Assembly: GCF_040807025.1 (NCBI RefSeq)
Contig: NC_090981.1
Span: 2,864,501-2,928,500, forward strand
DNA: 64,000 bases
Source: Struthio camelus
Lineage: Eukaryota > Chordata > Aves > Struthioniformes > Struthionidae
Reading direction: 5' to 3'
How positions within the stretch are numbered: the first letter of the stretch is position 1; every line of letters starts with the position of its first letter. Of the stretch, positions 46,701 through 58,031 are shown in pieces. The position numbers and the translations under genes are program-made. The notes below the pieces were generated by a model. That model saw only the letters and a program-made list of their open reading frames with translations, was not told the DNA's origin and searched no databases.

Positions 46701-47975
46701 TCTACGTTCCTTTTCAATTTAGAAGTAGATGCTACATTTACAATTTAAACATATGCCTTATAAATGCATGTTTTGGATCCACTGCACAAAAGTATAAGTA
46801 ATGCTCTTTATCCATACATAGCAAAGACATACAAATAAAAGCCATTCAAACTCAATATAAAAGGAAGAAGCTGTAGAAACATTTTACAATTTTATATGCC
46901 TGTAAATAAAGCTGGACCACTGAAACCAAAAATATTTGGATGATAAAATAAGACAGAATGCTTAATATAATAAATAATTTTTATAAATGTAACTTTTTAA
47001 AGCTCCCAAATCTTATTTAAATTCAATATTATATATTTTATCTGAATTATCTATTTGTAATGAAAACTATATCTAGTGAGACTCTGAGCCTGAGGTAATT
47101 CAGTCTCATTGGTGCTGAGGACAATGCAACAAGATACCTTTTACTGCAATTATTTACCAGCATAAGCAGCCGTGAAAATTACTTCACAGTAATGTTATCT
47201 TCATTAAAAACAAAATAAATTGATCATGACTTTAACAGGACTCAAGAAATATCTATACTGAGCCCAACTTTCAGATTTAAATATAAAAAAGAAAAACAAT
47301 CAGTATTGTTTTACCCAATATAATCTTGACATTAAATCAACTGTTTCTTAAGCTTCAAAGAAGTGAAACAGGACTTTGATCCCAAGGCCTGCCTCTGACT
47401 TGAATTCAGTTGTAGTCTAGTCTTTCTATAAAGCTAGAAAATAAACAAATGGTGCAGACATCATCCCATCCCTCCCCATGGGAAATAGGTTTTGTAATGA
47501 AGATATTGTGACATATGATTTAGAAAAATTGGGTTTTGGAGTTCAGGTTTTTTGTTTTTTGTTTGTTTTTTTAAACACTGCTGAGGTTTTATCAGGTTTA
47601 AACACATTACAAAAGCTGTTGCACACAATTATGAGCAATAACCAGCTATAGATGTCAACACTGGCTACAGATGTGTACCTATATAGATATCAACAGATTT
47701 ATATATATTGCTATAGCACCATAACAAATTCAAGTGATTCCAAAGGTAGTTACAAACTTGCAAATATATATTCTGTACTGTAGATTGTAACAGCAAGACT
47801 TAGAACTGAATGGCAGAGAGTTTTCTGAATGTACATGTTTGCAACTGCTAACCTCTTTTCAGTTGCACAACTACACAGGAAAATATTAAAATCCCAATAT
47901 ACTTCAACAGCACTGCATCAACATCTGATGTTACAATAAGTTTTCACAGTGTACATATTCTGAGGTAGACTAATC

Positions 47976-48006
<31 letters not shown>

Positions 48007-48658
48007 CTTATTAAACCCTTAGACTGCAGCTGAAGAATTAATTAGGCATTTACATAGTCTATGGGCTTGATTTCCACGTCTACGTCAGGTATAGCCCAGT
48101 ATCTGTACATTTGGAGTGCATGGAGGATGGATGCTTATAACCATATTTGCACTCTCTGGGGGGCTCACCAACTAGAACTAGCCCCTGATTCACACTGGGA
48201 AATGTGCAACGATAGTCACATTAACAGCTCCAGAAAGGCATATTATGACAATTTGTGTACACATCCATATCATCTGCATTCACTGTTCTGTGAAAAATTG
48301 CCAAAAAAAAAAAAAGACTAAATAGATCTCATCTGTCTTCTTCCGCCACTTCTATTAATGCTAAAAATAGATAAAAGCTAAATTGTAGATAAGAGAGTCC
48401 AGAAACAGTACAGCAAAACCAGAGCAAAGTTCTAATTCTATCACAAACACACACACACACGCACTCTAGGCCTTGATGTGAAGAAGTCCTGTCTAACTTA
48501 GGTGTTCAAATATAGTGGTCTCACGTCCTCATTCACAGAGATGGCAGTACTTCACTGACCTTACTGCAGCTCTCTTGACCATCCCCATTGTTCAGTAGGC
48601 TCTTTTTCTTTCTTTGTATTTCTTTTGATTTCCTCACCATTCACAGCTATGGTTATAA
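43761..48658. other. Long AT-rich, repeat-poor sequence
   Basis: About 4.9 kb with no recognised transposon and no credible coding frame. It contains a (TA)n run (47981-48005), T/G-rich stretches near 47545-47575 and many AATAAA and TTTATT words. Such sequence can be intron or a long 3' untranslated region on either strand; the data here cannot tell. Confidence 0.45.
48447..48462 (+). repeat. Short (CA)n
   Basis: Dinucleotide run of about eight CA units. Confidence 0.8.
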
Positions 48659-48931
48659 TTTAAAACAAGGAACCCTGTTTCCAAAGACAAACAAGTGAAC
48701 TTAGAACTTCCCTTTGGCAGCAGAACTAGGAAAGAGGAACTGAAAATTCCAATTAAGAAAAGCATGGAAGACATGCAGAGGAACATGGTGCTTGGAGAAC
48801 TCAAGAAGCAACAGGACTTCCAATACTTGAATAAGCCTCTTGCGGGATCAACCTCCTATTATCGAGTAACATTAAGCAATGCTTTCTTGCAGAGGAGGAG
48901 AACACAGCTGGAGGAAGCAGGACAGTGCTAA
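48659..48931 (+). other. Unrecognised open frame of about 90 codons
   Basis: After a stop at 48656-48658 the frame is open to a stop at 48929-48931. The encoded peptide is hydrophilic, rich in K, E, Q and R, with protein-like segments (KIPIKKSMEDMQRNMVLGEL, STSYYRVTLSNAFLQRRRTQ). It has no ATG at its start; the first in-frame ATG encodes the M of SMEDMQ. I do not recognise it. It could be an exon with unrecognised splice sites, a decayed retrocopy or chance. No acceptor is in register: the CATTCACAG at about 48640 is followed by an in-frame stop. Confidence 0.25.
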
Positions 48932-50869
48932 CAGGCATACTGATTTTCTTAGCCATTGACATTTTATGGAAGAATAAAAAAATGTAACAACTGCCATTTT
49001 CAGCTGACAGAAAAACTCTTCTAAGAGTTAGAAAATTAATAGCCTCCAGCTGCCAATAATACTGCATATCTTCTTTTCAGTGACTTGAGATCCTGTGTCA
49101 GACACATATCCATACTATATATAATGCTATACAGCATACAGCTTGCAGAAATCACTTTCGACTACTACCACATTTTTATAAAGCTGACTATTTTAAAAAG
49201 CCTTTCAAGCAACACAGTCAACATCCTGCTAAGCACTACTGAAGGTGGATTCTCTAAGGTGTGCGTGCGTGTGTACACAGACACACATACACATATGGTA
49301 GTTTGCATTTCTCAGGGCTTGACACAAGCAAAATTATCAGTTAAGGCCAGAAGGTGCCCCTGTAACGTAATCTGACCTCCAAGCTAATTAGTAATTGTGC
49401 TAAAGAAAGCTGTGGTTTCATAAAGAAATCAGTAAAAGAAATCCAGAATTGGTTTGCAATTAACTGAAGAATTTTTTGCTAGTTAAATGGAAACTTGCGC
49501 TGCATCAACAAAAGTTGCCCAACAGCCATGGTTTCAACAGCTAATGAAATAGCAAATTCTCCGTAAAGTAAAATTTGATTTTTGCAAGCCCCAATTATGA
49601 GACGCATTTTCTTTAAAACAATTTCACAAATTCAGCACTTCTGAGTATTTGTTATGATTTGATGCAATTTATGCCATGGCAAAATATTAAGGCATATTCA
49701 AAATCAAGTGAAATAATTTCTGTTAAACTCAAATCAACATGCAAAGGGAGAGTATCAAAACATTACTGAAATACAAAATAAAGGAGAACAAACACTGTGC
49801 AAAACTAATGAAGTTATTGGATCTCTAGGCTTTTAGGAAGTTTTTAATGCAGCATAATAAATATCATCAGTCACTATATCATTAGCTATGTTCAATGCTC
49901 TATAGGACGGCTTGATTAAAGCTGACATAACTGGGCATACTACATAAAACAAGAACACCTTAGAAAAACATACTGAAATAAGTTTTAAAGTTTCAAGACA
50001 AAAAAAAACCCTAAATGTAGTAATTTGGTGTTAAAAGTAACATTTTAAATCACTCCCACATTTTAAACTTATTTTTGTGTAACTACAAAGAGATGAATCA
50101 GGCTGAGCTCCATGGAACTGTGAAGTGTTTTCACTATCTGTAAACATGGTGCTGGTAGAGTCTTGTTGAGTTGTAATTTATTCCATTTGTACAAAAAAAA
50201 AGTATAAATATTTTTGTCCAAAAATCTGGGCAGCATGTCCCTAGAAGAAATATTCAAAAGGACACTCTGCTATGAAAGCACTACAGTCTTCCAAAGTGAT
50301 TCTGCTGGTTTGCGTCATGTGAGAGTTAAGTGCTGCACTAAGGTGCCAGATGATAGTCTCTGCAAAAAACTGTGTCCAGAAGGACAATAAAGTCCTCTTA
50401 CAGCAAGTCCATTTTGGGTCTGTAATGTAGAAGTAGAGGTGCTTTCTGCAAGACAGAATCATCAGATGGGTTAACAAGCAAAACCAAAATGAATTCATCT
50501 ACTTGGCAAACAAAACTTATCTTTTTTCATAAGTTAAAGCTTAGAGGGACTATCAGAGTAGCTATATTCTGACCTTCCAAAATTTCACCAAGATGCCCCA
50601 CCTATGGAGCCCAAAACAAGAGATGAAGAATCCTTCTACTTTTGTTTCAGTAACCGATTGAGCTAAGAGTAGCTATGCTAGGTCTGGACATCTAGAATAG
50701 GAACCTATTCCCAGCAGGGGCCGATTGCAGATGTTTGGAGAAGAGCACAAGAACAGGGCAAGTAAATAGTGATAGTCTCCAGAATGCCCCTCAATCTCAA
50801 ACAATTCAGGGATTTCCTAAGCCAGATATGGGGCCTTATATTAATAGTCCTCACTCAATTCTTCTGTGA
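48932..50869. other. Intron-like sequence with one CR1 tail
   Basis: At 49338-49380 the plus strand reads TTAAGGCCAGAAGGTGCCCCTGTAACGTAATCTGACCTCC, an old CR1 3' end in antisense orientation. A (GT/AC)n-like stretch lies at 49259-49295. Nothing else recognised. Confidence 0.5.
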
Positions 50870-51010
50870 ATTTACCCATTGCTTTGTTTAAGCTATGAAA
50901 ACTTCTAACATCACAACATCCTGCAGCACAGAGTTCTACAGTTCAACTATATGTTGCATAAAGATTTGTCATAAAAGCCTCTATTGTGCGAGTTTGTGTG
51001 AATGGGCTCT
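50870..51010 (-). mobile_element. Ancient CR1/L3-like fragment (antisense)
   Basis: GCAGCACAGAGTTCTACAGTTCAACTATATGTTGCATAAAG is the complement of the conserved CR1/L3 C-terminal segment that lies before the 3' end. Short and decayed. Confidence 0.45.
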
Positions 51011-51359
51011 ATAGGTACTTATGCATGTGGATGGAAAAATAGTTACCAGAAAAGAGCAGGCCAAAGAGAGGAAAAGTACATGCTGAGAAGACCGTATGAA
51101 AGTCTCTCAAGGACTGATAAGCTCCAGAAACTAGTGGTCCTGTTGAACCCATAAGAACTGATAAACGCAGAACAGCAAGAGTCTACTGAATCTGTCCAAG
51201 GCCACCAGCACACACTGGCATCAATACTGGGTTGTGTAACTCAGATCACATGACCTGATGAAACAAGGGACCCCTGAGGGACTTTCTGAACACCTACCTG
51301 GAAGCCACTGGCATGTCAGTACGACCCTCTGCTTCTGAGTACACAGCTGGGGTTGGCCT

Positions 51360-51620
51360 CCCTACTGTTGCTCCAACCCAGTAACAAGTGAGTGTGTGCA
51401 AGTGAACTGTGCAATGGGAAAGATCTAGTCACACAGCACATTCACTTATTTACTATTAGCATTAATAAAATCAAGCTGATAATATTAACAGCTTAATTCA
51501 TAAAAGGTGTTCTAATAAATATTGGTTGTGATCTGTGTCTCCCCTGACTCGATCTCCTATTAGGGAAAAGAGAAATGAGAACATCTTTTGATGGAAAACG
51601 CAGAGAACACAGGTCATAAC
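51360..51620 (+). repeat. Candidate retroviral LTR end / leader
   Basis: Two polyadenylation signals (CATTAATAAAATC near 51465 and CTAATAAATATTGG near 51512), then GATCTGTGTCTCCCCTGACTCGATCTCC and a purine-rich leader, about 150 bp before a gag-like frame. The order suggests the R-U5 end of a 5' LTR, but I cannot fix either boundary or a primer-binding site. Confidence 0.3.
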
Positions 51621-51711
51621 CAAATTCTTTTTCTTCTGAGTGATCTTTTTGAATACACTTATTGTACTTGCAAGATGATTCTATAAATCCGACTGGTCTA
51701 TTGTAATATCG

Positions 51712-52764
51712 TTGTGCACAATGCTTAAGGGGAACCTTAAAACAAAATTGAAAGCTTGGGAAAATACTAAAAAGGAGGATATTAAAGCGCTACAGGAAGC
51801 CCCAACCATGATGAAGATTACAGTATGGGCTACAGGCACCTCTCCACAGAGGGAGGGATGCACCACTTCAGCCCATAGAACAAGGGATGATATAGAACAA
51901 ATGTTCAATTTTTGTAGAGCATATGAAATGAAACTTGAGGATACACCTCCTGTGTTAGTGGGACTTATATGGGAAGCAGCTAAAACATTTTGCACCAATC
52001 GAGCCAATGTAACAGCAGAAAATCAATTGCTTCGTTCTGAAAATTGTGCTTTAAAATAAACTATTGATAAACTTGAAGCAAGTTCGTCTTTAGAAAAGCA
52101 GTACTATCTAGCAGCTCAAAAACATCATAAAATGATACAACTGGAATTAGACAATCAGGTGAATTCAGAAAAAGAAAGAAAAACTGAAGAAGCAAGTAAA
52201 GGGATTAACATGTGTAGTACAGCATAAGGCAAGGAGAGTTCCAAGGGGATCTGATCATAGTAAACACAAAGCTAAAACTGGATACTTGCAAAAGCAGATC
52301 AGGATGCAAAAAAGCACTGCTATATCTGTGACGGAATTAGATGGGGGACCAGAAGAAGATGATATTGGGGATGATGTGTATGAATAGCAAATGAAAGAGG
52401 AGCTACAACTACAAGAACAGGGAGGTAAAGCAGGTAAACCAACTGTACCTGTTATAATAATAATAATAAATAGATACACACACACACCAGGGGATGTGAG
52501 ACAGCTAGATGCAGATCTTGGGTCACTGAAAGAAAGTGGGGAACTTCTAGAAACTGCTTCAAAAGTGGAATTAAATAGGAATGAAATAGGTAAACATATC
52601 AGAGCTTGTACGACATCAACTTTTACTGAAAATGCACATCACTCACTAAAGGGATCGGTATACACCCTTTTTGATGAGTGCATTAAATCCAATTGTCTAA
52701 CAGATCAGAAAGAAAAAAAAAATGCAATTAGAAGCACTAAAGTTAATCCACATTCACAAAACGA
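51712..52764 (+). pseudogene. Endogenous retrovirus gag-like N-terminal part
   Basis: A frame at 51712-52059 encodes a helical, lysine- and glutamate-rich peptide (GNLKTKLKAWENTKKEDIKA, LVGLIWEAAKTFCTNRAN, ENQLLRSENCALK) that leads into a long coiled-coil-like stretch with stops (LEKQYYLAAQKHHKMIQLEL). It continues in another frame to 52764 (VELNRNEIGKHIRA, GSVYTLFDECIKSN). The layout, an amphipathic N-terminal region then coiled coil and no major homology region in view, suggests a spuma/ERV-L-like Gag, which would package viral RNA. No family match can be made from sequence alone. It ends abruptly where a CR1 begins at 52765. The expected gag C-terminus, protease and RT appear on the opposite strand at 60000-55475, which suggests an inversion. 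Confidence 0.45.
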
Positions 52765-53630
52765 TTGAGGTTGGAAGGGACCTCTGGACATCATCTAGTC
52801 CAACCCTCCTGCTGAAAGCAGGGTCAACTAGAGCAGGTTGCCCAGAACCAGTCAGGTTTTGAATGTTTCCAAGGATGGAGACTCCACAACCTCTCTAGGC
52901 AACCCGGTTCAGTGTTTGACCACCCATACAGTAAAAGTTTTTTCTCATGTTTAAAAGGAATTTCTTGTATTTCAATTTATACCCATTGCCTCTTGTCCAA
53001 TCACTGGATATCACTGCAAAGAGTCTGGCTCTATCTTCTTCGCACCCTCCCATCAGCTATTTATACACGTTGATAGGATTCCCCCTGAGCCTTTTCTTCT
53101 CCAGGCTGAACAGTCCCAGCTCTCTCAGCCTCCCCTCGTATGCCAGATGCTCCAATCCCTTCATCGGCTTTGTGGCCCTTCACCAGACTCGCTCCAGTAC
53201 GTCCATGTCTCCCACATACTAGGGAGCCCAGATCTGGACCCAGCACTCCAGATGTGGCCTCACCAGTGCTGAGTAGAGGGGAACAACCACCTCCCTTGAC
53301 CTGCTGGCTATGCTCTTCCTAATGCAGCCCACGATGCTGTTGGCCGCCTTTGCCACAAAGGTGCATTGCTTGCCCACGTCCACTTGTTGTCCACCAGGAC
53401 CCCCAGGTCCTTTTCTGCAAAGCTGCTATCCAGTTGGTTGCCCCCCTGCCCCAGCCTGTATTGCTGCATGGGGTTATTCCTCCCCAGATACAGGACTTGG
53501 CATTTCCCTTTGTTGAACTTCATGAGATTCCTCTCTGCTCGTTTCTCCAGCCTGTCAAGGTCCCTCTGAACGGCAGCACAACCATCTGGTCTATCAACCA
53601 CTCTTTCCAGGTTTGTATCATCTGCAAACT
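52765..53630. repeat. Inverted repeat arm 1 (866 bp, apparently identical to arm 2)
   Basis: Position x in this arm pairs with 115587 minus x in arm 2. All reading frames of the two arms coincide and the stretches I compared base by base match without a mismatch or gap. Identity stops inside CR1 at one side (53630/61957) and one base into the flank at the other (52765/62822). Confidence 0.9.
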
Positions 53631-53876
53631 TGCTCAAGGTGTACTCTGTCCCATCATCCAGGTCATTAATGAAGAGGTTAAACAGGATTGGCCCCAGTAT
53701 TGACCCCTGGGGGCTACCACTAGTGACTGATCTCCAGCTGGACTTTGTGTCACTGATCCCAGCCCCTTGAGCCCTGCAGTTAAGCCAGTTTTCAGTGCAC
53801 CTCACTGTCCACTTATCTAGTCTGTACTTCATCAGTTTATCTATGAGGCTGTTACAGGAGACAAATCTATAATTGA
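52765..53876 (-). mobile_element. CR1 LINE, 5'-truncated (antisense), carrying inverted-repeat arm 1
   Basis: The 3' end is at 52765 (plus strand GAGGTTGGAAGGGACCTCTGGACATC). The minus strand encodes [58 protein letters not shown] and [17 protein letters not shown], with frameshifts towards the C-terminus. The insertion begins near 53876. Bases 52765-53630 are repeated in inverted orientation at 61957-62822. Confidence 0.92.
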
Positions 53877-53931
53877 TTCCATAATTATTTTCCCTATAGG
53901 GAGAGATCTGAGAGACATGAATCTATTTATA
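53877..53931 (-). pseudogene. Retroviral sequence 3' of pol
   Basis: A 55-bp stretch between CR1 arm 1 and the two-LTR gypsy element. On the minus strand it follows the integrase C-terminus once the gypsy insertion is set aside, and contains an ATG (ATGGAATCAATTATAG) that could be the start of a following env frame. Too short to identify. Confidence 0.3.
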
Positions 53932-54455
53932 TGTCAGGGAGCAGCAAGGGCCAGCTGCTCCCTACAGGACAGGGAGCCAAGTGCAATAACACAGCCAGTA
54001 GGGCAGGGGCCTCACCAGCTAGGGCCCAGCCCCACAGCACCTGTGCAAGGCAATCAGGGCAGACCTGAAGATGGTAGGCAGGTTCAACCAAGAGTCCAGA
54101 TCATCAAGCAACTTGAGAGTGATCAGGCAGGTCTGAGGTCAAACAGGGAAGTCAATCTGCAGGTTGTGGTCAGAATCAGGTCTGGTGAGGGTAACCAGGG
54201 TCAAATACGGTTTAGTAATTGTTGGGCACATCCATAGTGATGAGTCAGGTCTAAGATCAGTGGGATAGCTGTGCCTGACCATGTATGACTGACCTGTAGA
54301 CCAATGTTCCTACAACATAGCTCAGGTAGGGACCGAAGGCCCAAGCCTGAGCTTAAATGGAGCTCCTGGGCCCATGGGCAGGAGTTGTGGGTCAAGGCTC
54401 TAGGTGAGGCTGGTCAGGGCTATTAAGGCCTATTAGTGCACTCAGGGCTCTGACA
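53932..54455 (-). repeat. 3' LTR of the non-autonomous gypsy element (copy E)
   Basis: 524 bp, plus-strand ends TGTCAGGGAGCAGC and CAGGGCTCTGACA. The TATA-like CATTTAAGC sits at about 54350 on the minus strand. Confidence 0.85.
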
Positions 54456-54915
54456 GTAGCCTCCTCTCCCAGTAAGGTGTCCTCACACCTTACAGAGTTC
54501 TGAGGTCAGAAGGGACTTGCTGTGGAGTGATTTAATTGCTGTGGGTTGTCAGTGGGCTATATAAAGGGACATGGAGCCAGGGCAGGGACAGGGAACTGGG
54601 AAAGGGACATACACATGAGAAACTTGAGGGCAGGGTTGAGGGTTTCAGACTGCCTATGATTGGCCCCGGAGGCCAGACAGACTTAAGAAGAAGGGTCCAA
54701 ACTGCCCCTTGTAGGCCCCCAGTGGCTGGGCAACAATGGGGAGTGGGGGGGTTTACTCAGGAGTCTGGGGCTGGGCAGATGGTCAGCACTATGGGGAGGA
54801 TCAGAGCCAAAGGCCAAGCTGGTCACTCAGGAGGAGTCATAGGGGCAAGGCCCTGTGCAGCCTTGGGCTAGGCTCTGTGGTGCTTGGCTCAGGGCTCAAG
54901 AAGGCCTGAGCTAAC

Positions 54916-55469
54916 TGTCAGGAAGCAATGAGGGCCAGATGCTCCCTACAGGCTAGGGAGCCAAGAGCCAAACATGATGACACAGCTGGTGATGTAGGGG
55001 CCTTGCTGGTGAGGGCCCAGCCCCATAGTACCCAAGCAAGGTGAGCAGGGCAGACCCAGAGATGGTAGCCAGGTTCAACCCAGAGTCCAGATGATCAGGC
55101 TAATTTATGGTGCTTAATCAGGTCCAAGGTCAAGCCAGGAAGTCAATCTGCAGGTCAGGATCAGGTCTGGTGAGGGTAACAAGAGTCAGGCACAGTCAGG
55201 TGATCATCAGGTAGGTCCCTATTGGCAAGGCACGGCTGAGGTCAAGCCAGGAAGTCAATTCACAGGTCAGGATCAATGGGGTCCATGGCCAGGCACAGGT
55301 ATGGCTATGACTGAGCTGGAGACCAATGCTCCTACAACATAGCTCAGGTAGGGACTGAAGGCCCAGGCTTGAGCTCAAATGGAGTTCCTGGGCAAGGGGT
55401 GTGGGTGGAGTCCCCAGGGGAGGCTAGTCAGGGTCATTAAAGCCTATTAGTGCACTCAGGGCCCTGACA
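54916..55469 (-). repeat. 5' LTR of the non-autonomous gypsy element (copy F)
   Basis: 554 bp, plus-strand ends TGTCAGGAAGCAAT and CAGGGCCCTGACA. It differs from copy E by indels and many substitutions, so the insertion is not recent. Confidence 0.85.
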
Positions 55470-55474
55470 TTATA

Positions 55475-56470
55475 CTTACCTTTATCTATTTGATATCTTA
55501 CAGGACTCATCCTATCAGTAACATAATAGGAACCCTTCCATTTAAGTTCTAAGGCATGTTCCCTTTTATCCAGTTTCAAATACATCACTTGGTCTCCTTT
55601 TTCATGATATATATGAATTTGATTCTTCTTTTCTCATTTTCCCTATTTTTTCTTGTATTACTTCTTCCACCTAAGCCTTGATTTCTCCTTTACCCTGTTG
55701 TAATGTTTTTACTCATTCTTATTGATCTCCTTCAGGACCCTTCTGGTCTTGGGTGTGGGGTCACCAAGGCATGGGTTGTCCAAATGTTATATGGTTGTAA
55801 ACCAGTGCTTAATCTATCATTATTCCTTAAAGCTGCTAATATGAAGGGGTTTTCCAGCCCATTGTTTTGGATATTGTCCTACAATTTTCTTTAGACTATT
55901 TTTAATAGTCTGATTCCTTCTTTCTACCATTCTGGAGGATTGTGGGTGGTAGGATGTATGCAGTCTTTGTTTAATTCCCAGGTTACTCATTAAGGCTTGA
56001 TTTCCTTCACTTAGAAAAGTCTCTCCTTTATCTGATCCTATCTCTGCTGATGTTCCATACCTACAGGTAATTTCCTTAAATGGTATTTTTACAGTTACAG
56101 TGGCTGTATTCCTTTTAGTGGGAAAAGCTTCAACCCATCCTGAAAAGATATCTATGATGACAAGGAGATACTGATATCCTCCTTTAGTTCATGGAAGTTT
56201 ATATAATCCATTTGCAGTATTTGCCAGGATTCATGGCTTTTCTGATGCAATAGAGGTAGCAGCTTAGCTTTACTAGTTTGCTTTTGTATCATTGCATCTC
56301 ATGCAGTTTTTAATTATGTGCTCGATTTCTTGCTTCATTTGTGGCCAAATATAAATTCCTTGCACTCTTTTTAGAGTGCCCTATACTTCTTCGTGTAACA
56401 TATTATGACAGTCTAAGATTATTTGTTCTCTTTCAGATAGCCCTTCCTTCTTATCTTGTTTCCTGATTTG
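55475..56470 (-). pseudogene. Endogenous retrovirus integrase
   Basis: On the minus strand: a zinc-binding H..H and C..C region ending IIKNCMRCN (about 56310-56340), the catalytic core with YLLVIIDIFSGWVEAFPTKR (first D, 56120-56175), EIGSDKGETFLSEGNQAL (second D, about 56000-56040) and SRMVERRNQTIKNSL (third acidic residue, about 55905-55950). A C-terminal SH3-like piece (KREHALELKWKGSYYV) is at 55525-55572. The D, D and E positions are all visible, but stops interrupt the frame several times. A retroviral integrase joins viral DNA ends to host DNA; this copy is inactive. The wording of the core favours a class III/spuma-like provirus over a gypsy element. Confidence 0.8.
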
Positions 56471-57420
56471 AACTGCAGCAATTACTCTGAGTCAACTTGA
56501 TCATTAAACTGTTTCTCAGTATTGTTTTCAGTCTTCTCATGTGTTTTAACATGCTTAACATATATTTTATTCCCACTGTCTCTCCAAGCTTGTAAAATGA
56601 ACCTCTGGTTTTCTTCAATCACTATTGGTCTTCTATTGTCTGCTTTCCATCCCCCTTTCTCCCAGTCATACATCTAGTATTTCACTCCATTATTAACATA
56701 ATCACTGTCCATAAAGAGAGATAATGGGTTCTGTTTAGAGGGTTTGTCTTTTAATAACTTCTATGATAGGCTGTACTTCTGCCGTTTGGGATGATCCTTT
56801 CTCCATTTTTCCTATTATTTATTCTCCTATTCTATTAATGGCAACATATTGGACTATTTTTTTTCCTTATTCATATCTACCATTCCTGTCAATGAACCAC
56901 ACCTTTGGTTTATTACTGGGTTCCTTTAAAAGGACATCCACATCAATATCCATTTCTTCTTTCCTGAGCAATTGCTCTTTGTTCACAACTGTGATCTGCA
57001 CCTTGTTCAATTAAGGCATGAGTGAGAAGATCTGGTTGTTGTAAAGGTTGTACAGTACCCCCCCAATTCATTAATACTAATGCCCACTGTGCCATCTAGA
57101 TAGATAAGTCTGGTGCCTACAAATTTCCCTGGAATTATGTAGTTTAGAGGAGTATGAGTAGATTGGATTACAACTGGACTATCAAGGGTGAAAGCCTCAA
57201 AGACTGTTACAGCCCAGACTGTTGCTAAACAGTCTTTCTCAGAGCCACAGAATTTTTATTTTGGCCCCTGAAGAGGATGTGGCTCATATGCTGCTTGTAC
57301 CTACTTTATCCACTTTTTTTTTTTTAATGGTACTGCTCCCATGGAATCGGCCAGAGCTTTTAAAGCAACTTTTCAGTTTAGTTAAAGCATCATGTTCTGT
57401 GTTCCAGTTCCATTCCTGAT
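56471..57420 (-). pseudogene. Endogenous retrovirus RNase H / connection region
   Basis: Frames on the minus strand include WNWNTEHDALTKLKSCF near 57340-57420 (the tether that follows the RT thumb) and YDWEKGGWKADNRRPIVIEE at about 56600-56670, where KADNR.PI resembles the C-terminal part of a spuma/ERV-L RNase H. The catalytic acidic residues cannot be placed with confidence because of frameshifts between 56680 and 57280. It joins the RT (upstream) and integrase (downstream) remnants in the normal pol order. Confidence 0.6.
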
Positions 57421-58026
57421 TCTTTTTCAGTAATTTCCATAATGGTCTTCTGATACCAGCAAAGCTATAGATATGCTGCCATAAGAAATTAAATTCTCCT
57501 AGCATTGTTCTAAGTTGGGACTGATATGTTTCACACAAAGCTTTAACCTTTCTTGGTTAGTCAAAGACTTGGTTCAGTCTTTCTGTTTCCCCAATTACAA
57601 TTCCCAAGTAGTTAACCTGGGGTTGCACTAATTGAGCCTTATTCAAATTGACTTTAAATCCTGTTTGGTCTGTTAATTTTAAAACTCAGATATTTCTCTC
57701 TCGCACCTCTTCTGTAGCTCCAGTCACTAGAATATTATCCACATAACTTTTTTGCATTGTGAAATGCCCACAGTACCTAAGTAAAGGTATATTGTTTGTC
57801 TCTAAATGCGAAAGCAAATCTTTAAATTGATTCTTCAGTAAGTGGGATAGCAATGAAACAGATATGTAACTGAAAGCCATTTGCTATTTTCTAGTAACTT
57901 AGCAATAGTCTCAGGCACGTTTGCTATAATAGGAACATCCTCAGGGTGAACTTATTTATCTGATAATAGTCTACCATAATTCTCCAGGATTTTCATCAGC
58001 CTTCCTAACAGGCCATAATGGAGAAT
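57421..58026 (-). pseudogene. Endogenous retrovirus reverse transcriptase, C-terminal part
   Basis: The minus strand carries PLWPVRKADE at the very start (58000-58020), a decayed palm region, the catalytic motif as YVDNILVTGA (57720-57750; the second aspartate of YVDD reads N), then GFKVNLNKAQLVQPQVNYLG and the thumb region FNFLWQHIYSFAGIRRPLWK. Stops and frame changes occur between 57880 and 57990. The N-terminal part is at 58603-58760, separated by a solo LTR. The frames on the two sides of that LTR are collinear. An RT copies viral RNA into DNA; the altered active site and stops rule out activity. Confidence 0.78.
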
Positions 58027-58031
58027 TATAT

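Larger units (their letters stand above)
53932..55469 (-). mobile_element. Non-autonomous gypsy-family element with two LTRs (1.5 kb)
   Basis: Two same-oriented LTRs flank an internal region of only 460 bp, and the whole unit is bordered by TTATA on both sides (53927-53931 and 55470-55474), a 5-bp target duplication. The internal region (54456-54915) holds no gag or pol: it has the leader shared with the gypsy element at 28690-28726, a few units of the minisatellite seen at 3150-5680, and the polypurine side shared with 5690-5835. It therefore has the parts needed in cis (ends, leader, polypurine tract) without coding capacity, like TRIM or LARD elements, and would depend on proteins of a related full element. 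It sits at the end of the retroviral pol. Confidence 0.85.

Noticed and set aside
52947-53703. Plus-strand frames (91-117 codons) identical to minus-strand frames at 61881-62640
   Set aside because: They are antisense shadows of CR1 ORF2 in the two inverted-repeat arms. Their identity reflects the repeat, not a gene pair.
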